Both the position numbers and the translations under genes were made by a program. Below, piece after piece: positions 26,388 through 34,929 of a stretch of 64,000 nt of DNA; position 1 is the stretch's first letter; each line of letters begins with the position of its first letter. Source of the stretch: Gammaproteobacteria bacterium. GTDB taxonomy: Bacteria > Pseudomonadota > Gammaproteobacteria > Burkholderiales > Rhodocyclaceae. Below the pieces are notes generated by a model. The model was given only the letters and a program-made list of their open reading frames with translations. It had not been told where the DNA came from and ran no database searches. The stretch is from positions 1-64,000 of the forward strand of contig JAHJHI010000001.1 in assembly GCA_018824085.1 (NCBI GenBank), read 5' to 3'.

Positions 26388-29300
26388 TCAGGTGGTTGCT
26401 TCTGACCGAATCTCATCTGGCCCATCAGGTCCATCTTGGAGGACGTCATCTTTTGGAAACGCCACCACCCTCCTCGACTCAACGTGAATACTGGTAACCG
26501 GAGCGTCCACACTGCTAGGCTGAATGCCATGTGCGGCAAGCGTGTCGACGAGGTCTCGAACAACGTCATCCTTGTGAAGCACAAAGGTTGATGCAAAGCA
26601 GCGCCAGAATCGCCACCCGGCTCTTTCCAATATACGCTGCCGGCGCATATCGCTATCCCACTGGTCAGGGCCGTGATACCGATCACCATCGCACTCGATT
26701 GCTAGGCGGCTGTCAGCATCCCCTTCTACAACCATGTCGATTCGGTAGGAGCCGACCGGCACTTGTGGAATTACTCGATAACCACGAGCAACCAAGATGT
26801 CGAAGACTTCCCGTTCAAAGGGCGATTCGCAGCGCTCACGAAGATTCTCCAGTTGCTCCTCGTCCTGGAAGAACGGCGCCTGGAAATGCTGAATGAGATT
26901 TGAGCGCAATTGGTCCGCCTGGCTCAACTCTTCGGCTTGAATACTGCGAACAAGGTACATGCGGTCTCGAGCTCTGGAAGCAGCGACGTTAAAGCGTTGT
27001 GCCACCATATCTTGCGTCTGTGCGTGCGCCTGACCAAGAGAAGCAACCATGGACAAGAACATGATGTCCCGCTCCTTACCTTGGAAGGTGCGTGCGTCAC
27101 CGCAGGTAATTTTGTATTGCGTGACGACCTGCTCGCCAAGCTCATCATTGAGCATCTGCATGACTTTGAGCGCCTGCTCGTTACCCAATAGGGAGACGAC
27201 ACCAATAGTCCGCCCATCAAATGCGCGGTTCTCAACGATGGCCCGGATTTCATCAACAATGAAGCGAGCTTCGGGCAGGTTGATGTCTTTGTTGCGGTAT
27301 CCGTCGGTGACGTAAACATCCACGAGTGGCGGGTCTAGGCGCTCTGAGGCCTTTGGCATCCGTAATGGCTTGAGTTCATGGTTATAGAACTCACGTTTTG
27401 AATACTCGATGATCGGCGCCACGCAGCGGAAATGCTCCCGCAACATCACAGCGCTCTTGGCGAATACCACCTTGAACAAATCATAGATGGACCGCTCTGG
27501 GGTCATCTGAGGCCGGTAGATGTCCACTTGGTTGGCAAGGAAGCGAGTCATCAGATTCCTGATTTTCTCTTCCTCAAGACCAACCCCTTCCGGCGAGACC
27601 TGCTTGTCGTCACCAACAATCAAAACCTTCTTTGCACGCAGAATGGCGGGCAATGCGGTCAGGTCAGATTGGGAGGCCTCATCGATAATAACCAGGTCAA
27701 AGCACCCGAAGCTGGCCGGCAGCGACTCGCAAATACGGTAGTGCGGCATAATCCAGCAAGGAATCGCACCATTAGCCCGCTCAGCAGCGAATCGCGCGTC
27801 CTGGCGGTAACGCCCGGCGCGGATACCGGTGCCTTTCCCAATCTTTTTGATGGCCGACCGGTAGGCCTCCAGAGCCGCCCTAACGTCATGTGTAGCGTTT
27901 TCAGCGAGCTTGAGCCACGTCCGCTTATTGACTGCATCCTGGTAGAGCTTGGCTAGGTCATGCTCTAGGTCCATCCGCAGCTTTGACAGTCGCTTCAATT
28001 CGTGACGGCCGTCAATCTTGTCGACAAAGCTAACTAACCTGCACAGGCGCCATACCTCACGCCAATTGTCCGGCAGCAAAGCATCATGAGCCCCCGGGTG
28101 TGCCTCAGTGCGAAGCTTCAGCGCCCATTTCTGGGCACCGGAGGACTCAATCAACTGGGTAACGTCAGAAATCGTCTTAAGGCTTCCGGCCAAAGAGTGA
28201 ACCCGACGGAGTTCTTCCATCAATTTCGACCACTCAGCCTGAATATCACTGTCAGTGCATTCCTGACTGCCCAACCGCTTGTTAAGAAATTCTCTCAGCT
28301 GCTCAGTAATTGCACCCTCGCAACCAAAAATCGCTTTCATGAAGGACTCCTTGACCACCCAGGTTTCGGCAAGACGATGACGTGTCAGGTGATGTTGGAA
28401 AATACCCTCAACCTCACCAAGCAACTCCTTGGTGTACGGTGTTTGTATGGCTTTCGGCCAGGTTGGCAGCAACGGCTGCACGGCCGTAACCACCTCCAAC
28501 TCATCGGAGATACTGGCTGCAACCTTGTTGTAGAGGTCTATTGCCATGCCAGCAGCAACCAGGCGCTCTGGCTTAGGTTCGAATCTTGGAAGCGAGATTT
28601 CATCCGCCAAAGTGTTCCAACGAACAAGTAGTGCCTTGCTCAACTGCTGGAACTTTATGAACTGCAGCACGTGTTCCCACTCCGACGTTGATTCGGGCTT
28701 TGCACTGACTACTACAACCGCGTCCAAGACCCGCTTCTGCTCGGTTTTTCCGAACATTCCAGCCAGCCCGAATGGCTTTTTTCCTTGTGACAAATTGGTG
28801 ACTGCCTCGACCAACTCACTGTTGGCTTCGAAGCCATCAGACAAAGTCACCGGCTTAGCCAAGAACTGCTTCCGCGTATCCAGCGCGGCAAGGATTTCAT
28901 CCTTAAGTGTCAGGAACAAATCCAGGATTTCGTTCTTTGAACTGCGACGTAGGTATTGCTGCAACCCAGCAGTCCAGGCCTGCTGTGCATTGTCGATTTC
29001 CCGGAGCAACAGCCTGAGATTCGACACCTTAGAGGTGGCCGTCATCGCAGCCTGAACAGTCTCCGGGGTAGTGCTGACAAGGCTTGGAACCACGCCGTCA
29101 GACTCTTGAGCCTTCAACTCACTCAGGCGAGACAGGTCTTGATGAACCTGCAACAGCTTTCCCGTTTCAGGAAAGTCACCAATCTGGGGAACCCGTTTGC
29201 AGAGGTACGCCAAGTCGGGCCCGACAGCGAGTCGTGCTTCGCGCAACGTGGAAATCTCAGCATTCCCAAACTGCGGCTTGTGGCTGGATTCGATGGTCAG

Positions 29301-31022
29301 GACATCCGGGAACCACGAAACCTCATTGCGGTTTACTGCAACATCTTCAGCAACCTCGACAGGCGTCAGGGACTCATCGTCAATCTGTACTTTGTCCAGG
29401 TTCAAACTCGCCCAGTTTGCGATTTCCTTATCCGTCTTGGCGATTCGCCCATGCAGCGCATCAATTTGCACGTCGATTTGCTCGATTTCACGACGATAGA
29501 CTGAGCGGTCGATTCGGGTGACCTCCGCAGCAATCTTATTGATGGCGAACTCGAATTGCTTCATGCCCTCAGCTTCACTGGTCAGCAGACTGATAGCTAG
29601 TGGCCGAATGGACTCAGGTAGCTTCTCCTGCAACACAGTGAGTGCCGGGTCCTTCATCGAGGTAACCAGCACTCGCTTTCCCAAAGCAAGGTAGTGGCAG
29701 ATTACGTTCGCGATGGTGTGCGTCTTACCTGTTCCTGGTGGGCCCTGAACTACCACGCCATCATGCGCTTCCAGCATCTGAATAATCTGGACTTGCTCAT
29801 CGTTGTAGGCCATTGGGAAGTACAGTTCCGAAACGTGGCCAGTCCCGGACCCAGTGCCACCACCACTGCCACTAACCACTGATAGCCCACGAAATGGAGG
29901 GAGGGTCACTTCTTCGTTTTCAGACGAAGGCTCCGTTACAAGGGACAAGACGGCGTCTGGCAAGGGGCCAAGGTTTTCAGCGGCAAGCTTGGCCTCAAAA
30001 CGCTCCAAGTCTTGAACCAGCAGGTTGCTAGTCCGCGGACGTGCCAGCAGCACCCAGGTATCCGTGACCACCAGGTTCTCGGTGGACTTGGGAAGACTTC
30101 GGTCGTCAGCGGTAGTTTGAGGTGGCCAGTAGGTTCCGGATGCGTCCAAGAACGTGGCAGCCGACTGCAGAAGCGGCTCAAAGGTGCTTGGCTCAAAGGG
30201 ATTAAGCACACCGCCAGTCGACTCGAAGAACTTCTTGCTTGTCTCGACCAGCTTGGCTACCCCTGGATTATCCATCGACGCATAGATGTCGACCTCTAAT
30301 CGCGGCTCTGAGGAGCGAGGCCGGATTTCCAGCGCCATAGTCGTTTCGTTGAGCGAAATCTCGACGAGCTGAGTTAGCAGTGGATAAGCGAGAGCACCCG
30401 AGGGCAAGGACCAGAGCGCCACACCGACGCCCCAAACCAACTCGAGCTGGGAGTCGACGAGGTTGCCCTGCATTTTCTGGGAGAGCATGAACAGCTCGGA
30501 GTAGAGCGAAATGCTTTTCCGAACCTCCTTTTCGCGCTCGGACCACGGGCGCCATAAAGCCTCAACATAAGACTTGAGCTGCCCCTTGAGCAACTCCCTG
30601 TCCGGGAAGTCTTCCAAGGAAATAACGAGGGACGCTACCTTCTCCTTGGCCACTTCGCCTTCTGCGACAGGCACATCTGGACTAACAACCAACGCCCCGA
30701 TGTCGATGAGGGATTGGCGTACCGCGTGAGTCTTGAGGCTGGGCTCTTTATTCGGTGCCCTAGGAAGGTCAATCCAGAGGTTGAGAAGCTTGCTATCTGG
30801 TACGGGGGGACGAGTCTCGTGCAGCCGGTCCAAGCGAAGCCAAACCTCATCAAACTCCGTTTCCTGGCAATTGAATGACACACTAGGCAAGCCCTTGATA
30901 CGCTCTTCCGTGCGAGTGAAATCCTTGTGCTGCGAGAAATTCTGCAGCGGCGTCTTTTTCAACAGGGCAGTTTGTTTCGCAAACTCGATGAGTGCGGCTA
31001 GGCGTTCGTTTTTAATGTCCAT
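26388..31022 (-). CDS. SF1 (Upf1/DNA2-like) helicase fused to a C-terminal restriction-endonuclease-like domain; probable defence protein
   Basis: This protein is 1544 residues long. The N-terminal ~400 residues are unrecognised. Helicase motif I VVQGPPGTGKTHTIAN lies near 426, split from motif II VIIDEASQSDL (about 1110) by a long coiled-coil-rich insert. Then come motif III VLIVGDDKQVSP, motif V region DARTFQGKERDIMFLS and motif VI FNVAASRARDRMYLV (about 1342). The end carries a compact REase-like fold (about 1400-1500): YRIDMVVEG, then LAIECDGDRYHG, then a conserved RILERAGWRFWR. Asp and Glu-Cys-Asp resemble a PD-(D/E)XK active site of the DUF559/MTES_1575 type. Such fusions occur in anti-phage islands. 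It lies 12 bases after a small zinc-ribbon membrane protein gene, in visibly lower-G+C DNA. Defence is inference. Confidence 0.88.
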   Translation of the reverse strand: MDIKNERLAALIEFAKQTALLKKTPLQNFSQHKDFTRTEERIKGLPSVSFNCQETEFDEVWLRLDRLHETRPPVPDSKLLNLWIDLPRAPNKEPSLKTHAVRQSLIDIGALVVSPDVPVAEGEVAKEKVASLVISLEDFPDRELLKGQLKSYVEALWRPWSEREKEVRKSISLYSELFMLSQKMQGNLVDSQLELVWGVGVALWSLPSGALAYPLLTQLVEISLNETTMALEIRPRSSEPRLEVDIYASMDNPGVAKLVETSKKFFESTGGVLNPFEPSTFEPLLQSAATFLDASGTYWPPQTTADDRSLPKSTENLVVTDTWVLLARPRTSNLLVQDLERFEAKLAAENLGPLPDAVLSLVTEPSSENEEVTLPPFRGLSVVSGSGGGTGSGTGHVSELYFPMAYNDEQVQIIQMLEAHDGVVVQGPPGTGKTHTIANVICHYLALGKRVLVTSMKDPALTVLQEKLPESIRPLAISLLTSEAEGMKQFEFAINKIAAEVTRIDRSVYRREIEQIDVQIDALHGRIAKTDKEIANWASLNLDKVQIDDESLTPVEVAEDVAVNRNEVSWFPDVLTIESSHKPQFGNAEISTLREARLAVGPDLAYLCKRVPQIGDFPETGKLLQVHQDLSRLSELKAQESDGVVPSLVSTTPETVQAAMTATSKVSNLRLLLREIDNAQQAWTAGLQQYLRRSSKNEILDLFLTLKDEILAALDTRKQFLAKPVTLSDGFEANSELVEAVTNLSQGKKPFGLAGMFGKTEQKRVLDAVVVVSAKPESTSEWEHVLQFIKFQQLSKALLVRWNTLADEISLPRFEPKPERLVAAGMAIDLYNKVAASISDELEVVTAVQPLLPTWPKAIQTPYTKELLGEVEGIFQHHLTRHRLAETWVVKESFMKAIFGCEGAITEQLREFLNKRLGSQECTDSDIQAEWSKLMEELRRVHSLAGSLKTISDVTQLIESSGAQKWALKLRTEAHPGAHDALLPDNWREVWRLCRLVSFVDKIDGRHELKRLSKLRMDLEHDLAKLYQDAVNKRTWLKLAENATHDVRAALEAYRSAIKKIGKGTGIRAGRYRQDARFAAERANGAIPCWIMPHYRICESLPASFGCFDLVIIDEASQSDLTALPAILRAKKVLIVGDDKQVSPEGVGLEEEKIRNLMTRFLANQVDIYRPQMTPERSIYDLFKVVFAKSAVMLREHFRCVAPIIEYSKREFYNHELKPLRMPKASERLDPPLVDVYVTDGYRNKDINLPEARFIVDEIRAIVENRAFDGRTIGVVSLLGNEQALKVMQMLNDELGEQVVTQYKITCGDARTFQGKERDIMFLSMVASLGQAHAQTQDMVAQRFNVAASRARDRMYLVRSIQAEELSQADQLRSNLIQHFQAPFFQDEEQLENLRERCESPFEREVFDILVARGYRVIPQVPVGSYRIDMVVEGDADSRLAIECDGDRYHGPDQWDSDMRRQRILERAGWRFWRCFASTFVLHKDDVVRDLVDTLAAHGIQPSSVDAPVTSIHVESRRVVAFPKDDVLQDGPDGPDEIRSEATT

Positions 31023-31034
31023 TAGATAGCTTTC

Positions 31035-31544
31035 TTATTTGGCCATGAGCACGATAATTACCAGCACAACCAGGCCGATGAGAATCCATTTAATGCCGGC
31101 ACTTCCGGACTCAGTCGTAGTTTTGGCCTGGAATATAGTGCGCATCACACCGTATTTGAATTGGGCTTCGTACGCTGTTTTACAGGCAGAGCACGAAAGA
31201 TGCTGCACAACACCTTCAAGAGTAGAGACGAAATTGGGTGTTTTGCAGTTAGCGCAATCAACAACCACACGGTCGGGTGCAACCGGAGGAGTCTGAATTA
31301 CTGGCGCTTCAGGCACACACTCTTTCGGAAGTGACTTAACTGGAGGCGCGGGGGGCAGAACCACTCCTTCAGATAGTCTCCGAACAAGCTCATCAACCTC
31401 AGCCTTCAATGCACGTGCTTTCGGGCGGTCGCGATGCCCTAACTCGTATTGAATAACTTTGAGTGCTTTTAAGTCACTGCGTGCCGTTGAAATCAACTCT
31501 TGAATCTGTTCGATTCCATGCTTAAAATAAGGGCGATAGCGCAT
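31035..31544 (-). CDS. Small tail-anchored zinc-ribbon membrane protein, partner of helicase-nuclease
   Basis: This 169-residue protein does not match a family I can name. The N-terminal ~75 residues are helical (HGIEQIQELISTARSDLKALKVIQYELGH), followed by a Pro-rich linker, then a four-Cys zinc ribbon (CANC about 96-99, CSAC about 116-119), and a single C-terminal membrane helix (WILIGLVVLVIIVLMA) with a cytosolic N-terminus expected. It lies 12 bases upstream of the helicase-nuclease gene on the same strand and shares its low G+C, so they form an operon. It could tether the helicase to the membrane or sense damage; that is inference. The upstream DNA is A+T-rich and probably holds the promoter. 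Confidence 0.78.
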   Translation of the reverse strand: MRYRPYFKHGIEQIQELISTARSDLKALKVIQYELGHRDRPKARALKAEVDELVRRLSEGVVLPPAPPVKSLPKECVPEAPVIQTPPVAPDRVVVDCANCKTPNFVSTLEGVVQHLSCSACKTAYEAQFKYGVMRTIFQAKTTTESGSAGIKWILIGLVVLVIIVLMAK

Positions 31545-31668
31545 GTTGTTGCTTTGATTTTAACTAATTAGTAAAACAAGCGGTGTTTCGCATTCTACAA
31601 AAAACACGACTATCAAACATTCCAATCACGTGCAATAGCCGAACCGCCCCGAGGCTGGTTGGGGTAAG

Positions 31669-31861
31669 TCAGGCGGCGACCTCGGACGCCTGGCGGCCGC
31701 AGCCGGTGGAACTGAGCAGGCAATGGTGGTTGAACAAGGACACCCATTCAAGTGTTGCCAGTTCTACCACCGCCTCCGGGGTCTTCCACGGCGCACGGCA
31801 TGAATCATTCGGCTTTGTACAACCCGTTGACGGTCTCGGCCAGAGCGTTGTCACCCCACCC
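31669..31861 (-). pseudogene. IS3-family transposase remnant (orfB C-terminus, frameshifted)
   Basis: Minus-strand reading from 31861 gives GDNALAETVNGLYKAE followed by a stop. A shift of frame then gives WKTPEAVVELATLEWVSLFNHHCLL. Together these match the C-terminal rve/integrase end of IS3-family transposases (pattern DNALAE-NGLYKAE-...-A-LEWVDWFN-RRLL). The rest of the transposase, orfA and intact inverted repeats are missing. It lies at the right border of the helicase island and marks past transposition there. Confidence 0.85.
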
Positions 31862-31881
31862 TTCTGAATGGAGAGCAGGCG

Positions 31882-32331
31882 ATGCGATTCATCATCACGG
31901 CGCAGTCCGATCCGGCGAACCGGAGCGCCGAGCAGACGGACGAGTTCGATGCCGAACTGTTCAAGGCCTATATGCGCTTCAACGAAGAGATGCACACCGC
32001 CGGGGTGCTGGTGGCGTCCGAAGGTCTGAATCCGGCGGCGCAAGGCGCGCGGATTGCTGTTGCGGACGGGAAACGCTATGTCGTCGATGGTCCGTTCGCA
32101 GAGTCCAAGGAGCTGGTCGGCGGCTTCTACATCATCGAGGTCACGTCTCTCGATGAAGCCATCGGGTGGGCGCTGCGCGCGCCCTGCGGCCTGGGTACGG
32201 ACGACATTCTGGAAGTGCGCCAACTGACCGGTTCGGACGACCTGCCGGCTGATCTTCTTCAGCTCATCGAGGAAGCCGCGCCGACCTGGAGTGCCGATAC
32301 CTGGCAGTCGCGCAGCCGCGAGGCGCGTTGA
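31882..32331 (+). CDS. YciI-family (DGPF domain) protein
   Basis: This 149-residue protein has the YciI-like alpha+beta fold. It starts MRFIITAQSDP and carries the hallmark DGPFAESKELVGGFYIIEV, with acidic and His residues typical of the family's putative active site. Related proteins often sit beside ECF sigma factors and PhnB-like proteins. Here a PhnB-like gene follows after 45 bases and an ECF sigma gene lies 2.6 kb downstream. Enzymatic role unknown. The start follows GGAGAGCAGGCG. Confidence 0.9.
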   Translation: MRFIITAQSDPANRSAEQTDEFDAELFKAYMRFNEEMHTAGVLVASEGLNPAAQGARIAVADGKRYVVDGPFAESKELVGGFYIIEVTSLDEAIGWALRAPCGLGTDDILEVRQLTGSDDLPADLLQLIEEAAPTWSADTWQSRSREAR

Positions 32332-32376
32332 AGCGTTCCGATCCGTCCGGCATCTTCGCCTTCGAGGAGAACCATC

Positions 32377-32862
32377 ATGGTCACACCCGCAAAGAACACC
32401 GTCTGTCTTTGGTTCAACGGCGGTGCAGAGGACGCGGCGCGGTTCTACGCCGCCACCTTTCCCGATTCCTTCGTCGGCAACGTGTATCGCGCGCCGGCTG
32501 ACTATCCATCCGGCAAGGAAGGCGATGTGGTGACGGTGGCGTTCACCGTCATGGGCATCCCCTGCCTCGGGCTGAACGGCGGGCCGGCCTTCCCGCAGAC
32601 CGAGGCATTCTCCTTCCAGGTGGCGACGGCGGATCAGGCGGAAACCGACAGGCTGTGGAACGCCATCGTCAGCAACGGCGGCCAGGAAAGCGCCTGCGGC
32701 TGGTGCCGGGACCGCTGGGGCCTGTCCTGGCAGATCACGCCGGTGGCGCTGATGAACGCCATCGCCCACCCCGACCCGGCGACGGCGAAGCGGGCGTTCG
32801 AGGCGATGATGGGCATGACGAAGATAGACATCGCGGCGATCGAGGCGGCGGTGCGCGGCTGA
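32377..32862 (+). CDS. PhnB-like VOC-superfamily protein (3-demethylubiquinone-9 methyltransferase-type domain)
   Basis: This 161-residue protein starts with CLWFNGGAEDAARFYAATFPDS and carries VTVAFTVMGIPCLGLNGGP, FSFQVATADQAETDRLWNAI and CGWCRDRWGLSWQITP, the signature of the 3-dmu-9_3-mt family within the glyoxalase/bleomycin-resistance (VOC) superfamily. Despite the domain name these proteins are not shown to be methyltransferases. It is probably co-transcribed with the YciI gene. GAGGAG lies ahead of the ATG. Confidence 0.9.
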   Translation: MVTPAKNTVCLWFNGGAEDAARFYAATFPDSFVGNVYRAPADYPSGKEGDVVTVAFTVMGIPCLGLNGGPAFPQTEAFSFQVATADQAETDRLWNAIVSNGGQESACGWCRDRWGLSWQITPVALMNAIAHPDPATAKRAFEAMMGMTKIDIAAIEAAVRG

Positions 32863-33061
32863 ACCGCATCGGTCCGGGCCAGACCACGCTGTGGACCGCC
32901 CGATCGGTGTTGCCCGCCGTTTTCCAGGGCCTTTATGATGCGCACATCGCTTCAGCGGCCGCCGTCCGATACGGGTGCGGCCGTGCTGCGCTTCTGACTG
33001 CACGCCGTCGGCCCGGTCGCACAGACCGGTGCCGCGGTTCGGCTCACCCGGGAGTTCGCGC

Positions 33062-33436
33062 ATGGGCGTTCTTGACGATCACAACCGCCTGCACACTTAT
33101 GGCGACAGCCTCGGCCCGCCGACAACCGTCGTCGGCGTTTCCGCCCGGCAGGCGATCGAGGCGAACAGGCGCCCGCTCGATGCGGGCGCGCAGGGCGCGT
33201 CTTCCGGTCGGACACTTCACGGCAAGGAGCACCTCAAACTGGCCGTGGGCGGATTGATGATTTCGGTGGTCTTCGCGCTGGCTGCCTGGATCGTAGGCGG
33301 CATCGGCGCGGTGGCGCTCGGCTTGCTCGCGGTCATCTCCGGACTGTTCAGCGCCTGCTTTCTGGTCGCTGCGCTGATCAGCGCAGCGAAGGCCACGGCA
33401 TCCCGCGGGCGTGGTGGCTCGTCACCGGGGCCCTGA
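33062..33436 (+). CDS. Small membrane protein, hypothetical
   Basis: This 124-residue ORF begins at ATG 33062 behind GGGAG; the ORF track's earlier start is unsupported. The first ~60 residues are hydrophilic. Two membrane helices follow (LAVGGLMISVVFALAAWIVGGI and AVALGLLAVISGLFSACFLVAALI), then a basic Gly/Ser-rich tail. I recognise no family. The TfoX-N gene begins 3 bases after its stop, suggesting co-transcription. Confidence 0.6.
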   Translation: MGVLDDHNRLHTYGDSLGPPTTVVGVSARQAIEANRRPLDAGAQGASSGRTLHGKEHLKLAVGGLMISVVFALAAWIVGGIGAVALGLLAVISGLFSACFLVAALISAAKATASRGRGGSSPGP

Positions 33437-33439
33437 GGC

Positions 33440-33844
33440 GTGACGCGACCTCCCCCTGCTTCGGTATCCGGCACCCGGGTGCGCCCGGCCTTCACCGAAC
33501 ACCTGAACGAGGTGTTCAGGGCGTTCGGCGCCATCGACGCACGACGCATGTTTGGCGGCTACGGCATCTACCATGAAGGCGTCATGATCGGCCTGGTCAT
33601 CGACGAAACGCTCTATCTGAAAACCGACGCCGGCACGCATGAGCGCTTCCAGGATGCCGGTGCCGAACCCTTCCGGTACGAAAAGCGTGGCGAGACGGTC
33701 GTTACGTCCTACTACTCGATGCCGGTCGATGCGTTTGACGATCCGGATCTGGCCCGGAGCTGGGCGAGTGTTGCGTATGAAGCGGCGCTGAGAACCAGGC
33801 AGCGTGCACCGAAGCGCAAACGGAAGTCCGCAAAGGCAGACTAG
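33440..33844 (+). CDS. TfoX N-terminal domain protein
   Basis: This 134-residue protein consists of a single TfoX-N domain: ARRMFGGYGIYHEGVMIGLVID, ETLYLKTDAGT and FRYEKRGETVVTSYYSMP. The C-terminal TfoX domain that accompanies it in the competence regulator Sxy/TfoX is absent, as in many stand-alone relatives. The tail is Arg/Lys-rich (RQRAPKRKRKSAK). The start is a GTG 3 bases after the previous stop. Function unknown; a link to competence should not be assumed. Confidence 0.85.
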   Translation: MTRPPPASVSGTRVRPAFTEHLNEVFRAFGAIDARRMFGGYGIYHEGVMIGLVIDETLYLKTDAGTHERFQDAGAEPFRYEKRGETVVTSYYSMPVDAFDDPDLARSWASVAYEAALRTRQRAPKRKRKSAKAD

Positions 33845-33877
33845 GCACGCTGCGGTACGCGGAGCGACGGGTACCGA

Positions 33878-34096
33878 TTACCCTCCCCTTTCAAGCGTGT
33901 GCGACGGCACGCAGGTTTCGCCCTCGCCGCATACCTGTGCCGCGCCGGCGATGAGTCAGGCCAGCATCGGCCGCTTCGAGCAGTAGCCGGCCTCAAGTCC
34001 GCGAGCCCAGGCCCCGTACTGCGCCTCGTCGACGAACAGGTCGTGGCCGTTCGTTGCCAGCGCGATTACGCAACTGAAGGGGCATGCACCCCGCAT
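33878..34096 (-). pseudogene. Fossil of an ArnT/PMT-family glycosyltransferase (N-terminal fragment)
   Basis: Minus-strand translation from 34096 gives ALATNGHDLFVDEAQYGAWARGLEAGYCSKRPMLA, then an in-frame TGA where Trp (TGG) is expected, then LIAGAAQVCGEGETCVPS. This matches the start of dolichyl-phosphate-mannose/ArnT-type transferases, with their DLFVDEAQYWAW and YYSKPPMLAWLIA motifs. Only about 70 residues remain and several key residues are changed, so this is a decayed leftover. The ORF track does not show it. Confidence 0.75.
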
Positions 34097-34521
34097 CGCG
34101 TTCGCCCGCCCGCCTGTGATCGCTTCCGCTCAGCCCGCACCCCGGCGGGGTTCGCAAGCCCCGAAACTACAGAGAGGTCGGCCGTGAAGTCGCTGCAGGT
34201 TGTCATCGTGATGAATGCGCCTGTCAAGACCGACCCGACATTCGGAAGCCTGCATCCCGTTGAAGCAGTACCCGGCACGAAGGCATGTTTCTCTGCTCAT
34301 TGCGGCTGCCCCGCGGTGTGTGATCCGCTCGAATCCGGTCACGTACCGGGCTTCGGGAATCGGCAGCCGTCGACCGCGCAGACTACGGGTACCAAGCAAG
34401 GCTGGACGTGGCGCGGGGGCTCGCCCGGCATGCTGCTCCAGTCACACATTGCATTCGCGCGGAGTCCAAACATTCCAGAGCGCACGATTCCGCCGCTCGA
34501 TCTTGAGAAAGGACTTTCACG
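34097..34521. other. Non-coding or decayed stretch, no gene recognised
   Basis: Short ORFs cross here on both strands (for example part of 33899-34525 plus) but none shows a domain or codon pattern like real neighbours. It is probably decayed DNA left by the same event that destroyed the glycosyltransferase gene. The last bases hold the ribosome binding site of the SRPBCC gene (AAAGGA). Confidence 0.45.
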
Positions 34522-34929
34522 ATGAAAACGTACGATGTTCAATCCGTTTCCCTGCACGTATCCCGGGAACAGGCTTTTGCCTTCATTTCGGACGCGCGGT
34601 GCCTGCCCCGCTGGACCAGCGCCTTTGCAGCCGTGGACGGAAAACGGGCATTGATGAGGACCCCGGCAGGCGAAGTGCTCGTCGATCTTGAAGTACACGC
34701 GTCCTCTGATACGGGTTCGATAGACTGGGCCATGACCTTTCCCGACGGAACGTGTGCCGGTGCGTACTCGCGCGTTGTCGAGCTTGGCCCCGATCATTGC
34801 GTCTACACGTTCGTCCTCACGCCACCGCCCGTCGCTCTGGAACAGCTCGAAGGAACGCTCGAAGTGCAGTCCGGGATTCTCGCGGGGGAACTGCGTACGC
34901 TGAAGGACGTGCTCGAACATGCCCGATGA
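34522..34929 (+). CDS. SRPBCC-family protein (polyketide cyclase/START-like)
   Basis: This 135-residue protein has the helix-grip layout of SRPBCC proteins: LHVSREQAFAFISDARCLPRWTSAF at the start, a central beta-rich part (IDWAMTFPDGTCAGAYSRVVEL) and a long C-terminal helix ending in LRTLKDVLEHA. It probably binds a small hydrophobic ligand. Its last 11 bases overlap the start of an ECF sigma factor gene, implying translational coupling, so it may report a signal to that sigma factor (inference). Confidence 0.8.
   Translation: MKTYDVQSVSLHVSREQAFAFISDARCLPRWTSAFAAVDGKRALMRTPAGEVLVDLEVHASSDTGSIDWAMTFPDGTCAGAYSRVVELGPDHCVYTFVLTPPPVALEQLEGTLEVQSGILAGELRTLKDVLEHAR

Noticed and set aside
31669-33063. 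464-codon minus-strand ORF opposite the YciI and PhnB-like genes
   Set aside because: Mostly shadow; only its last part is meaningful, as the IS3 transposase remnant listed as a pseudogene.
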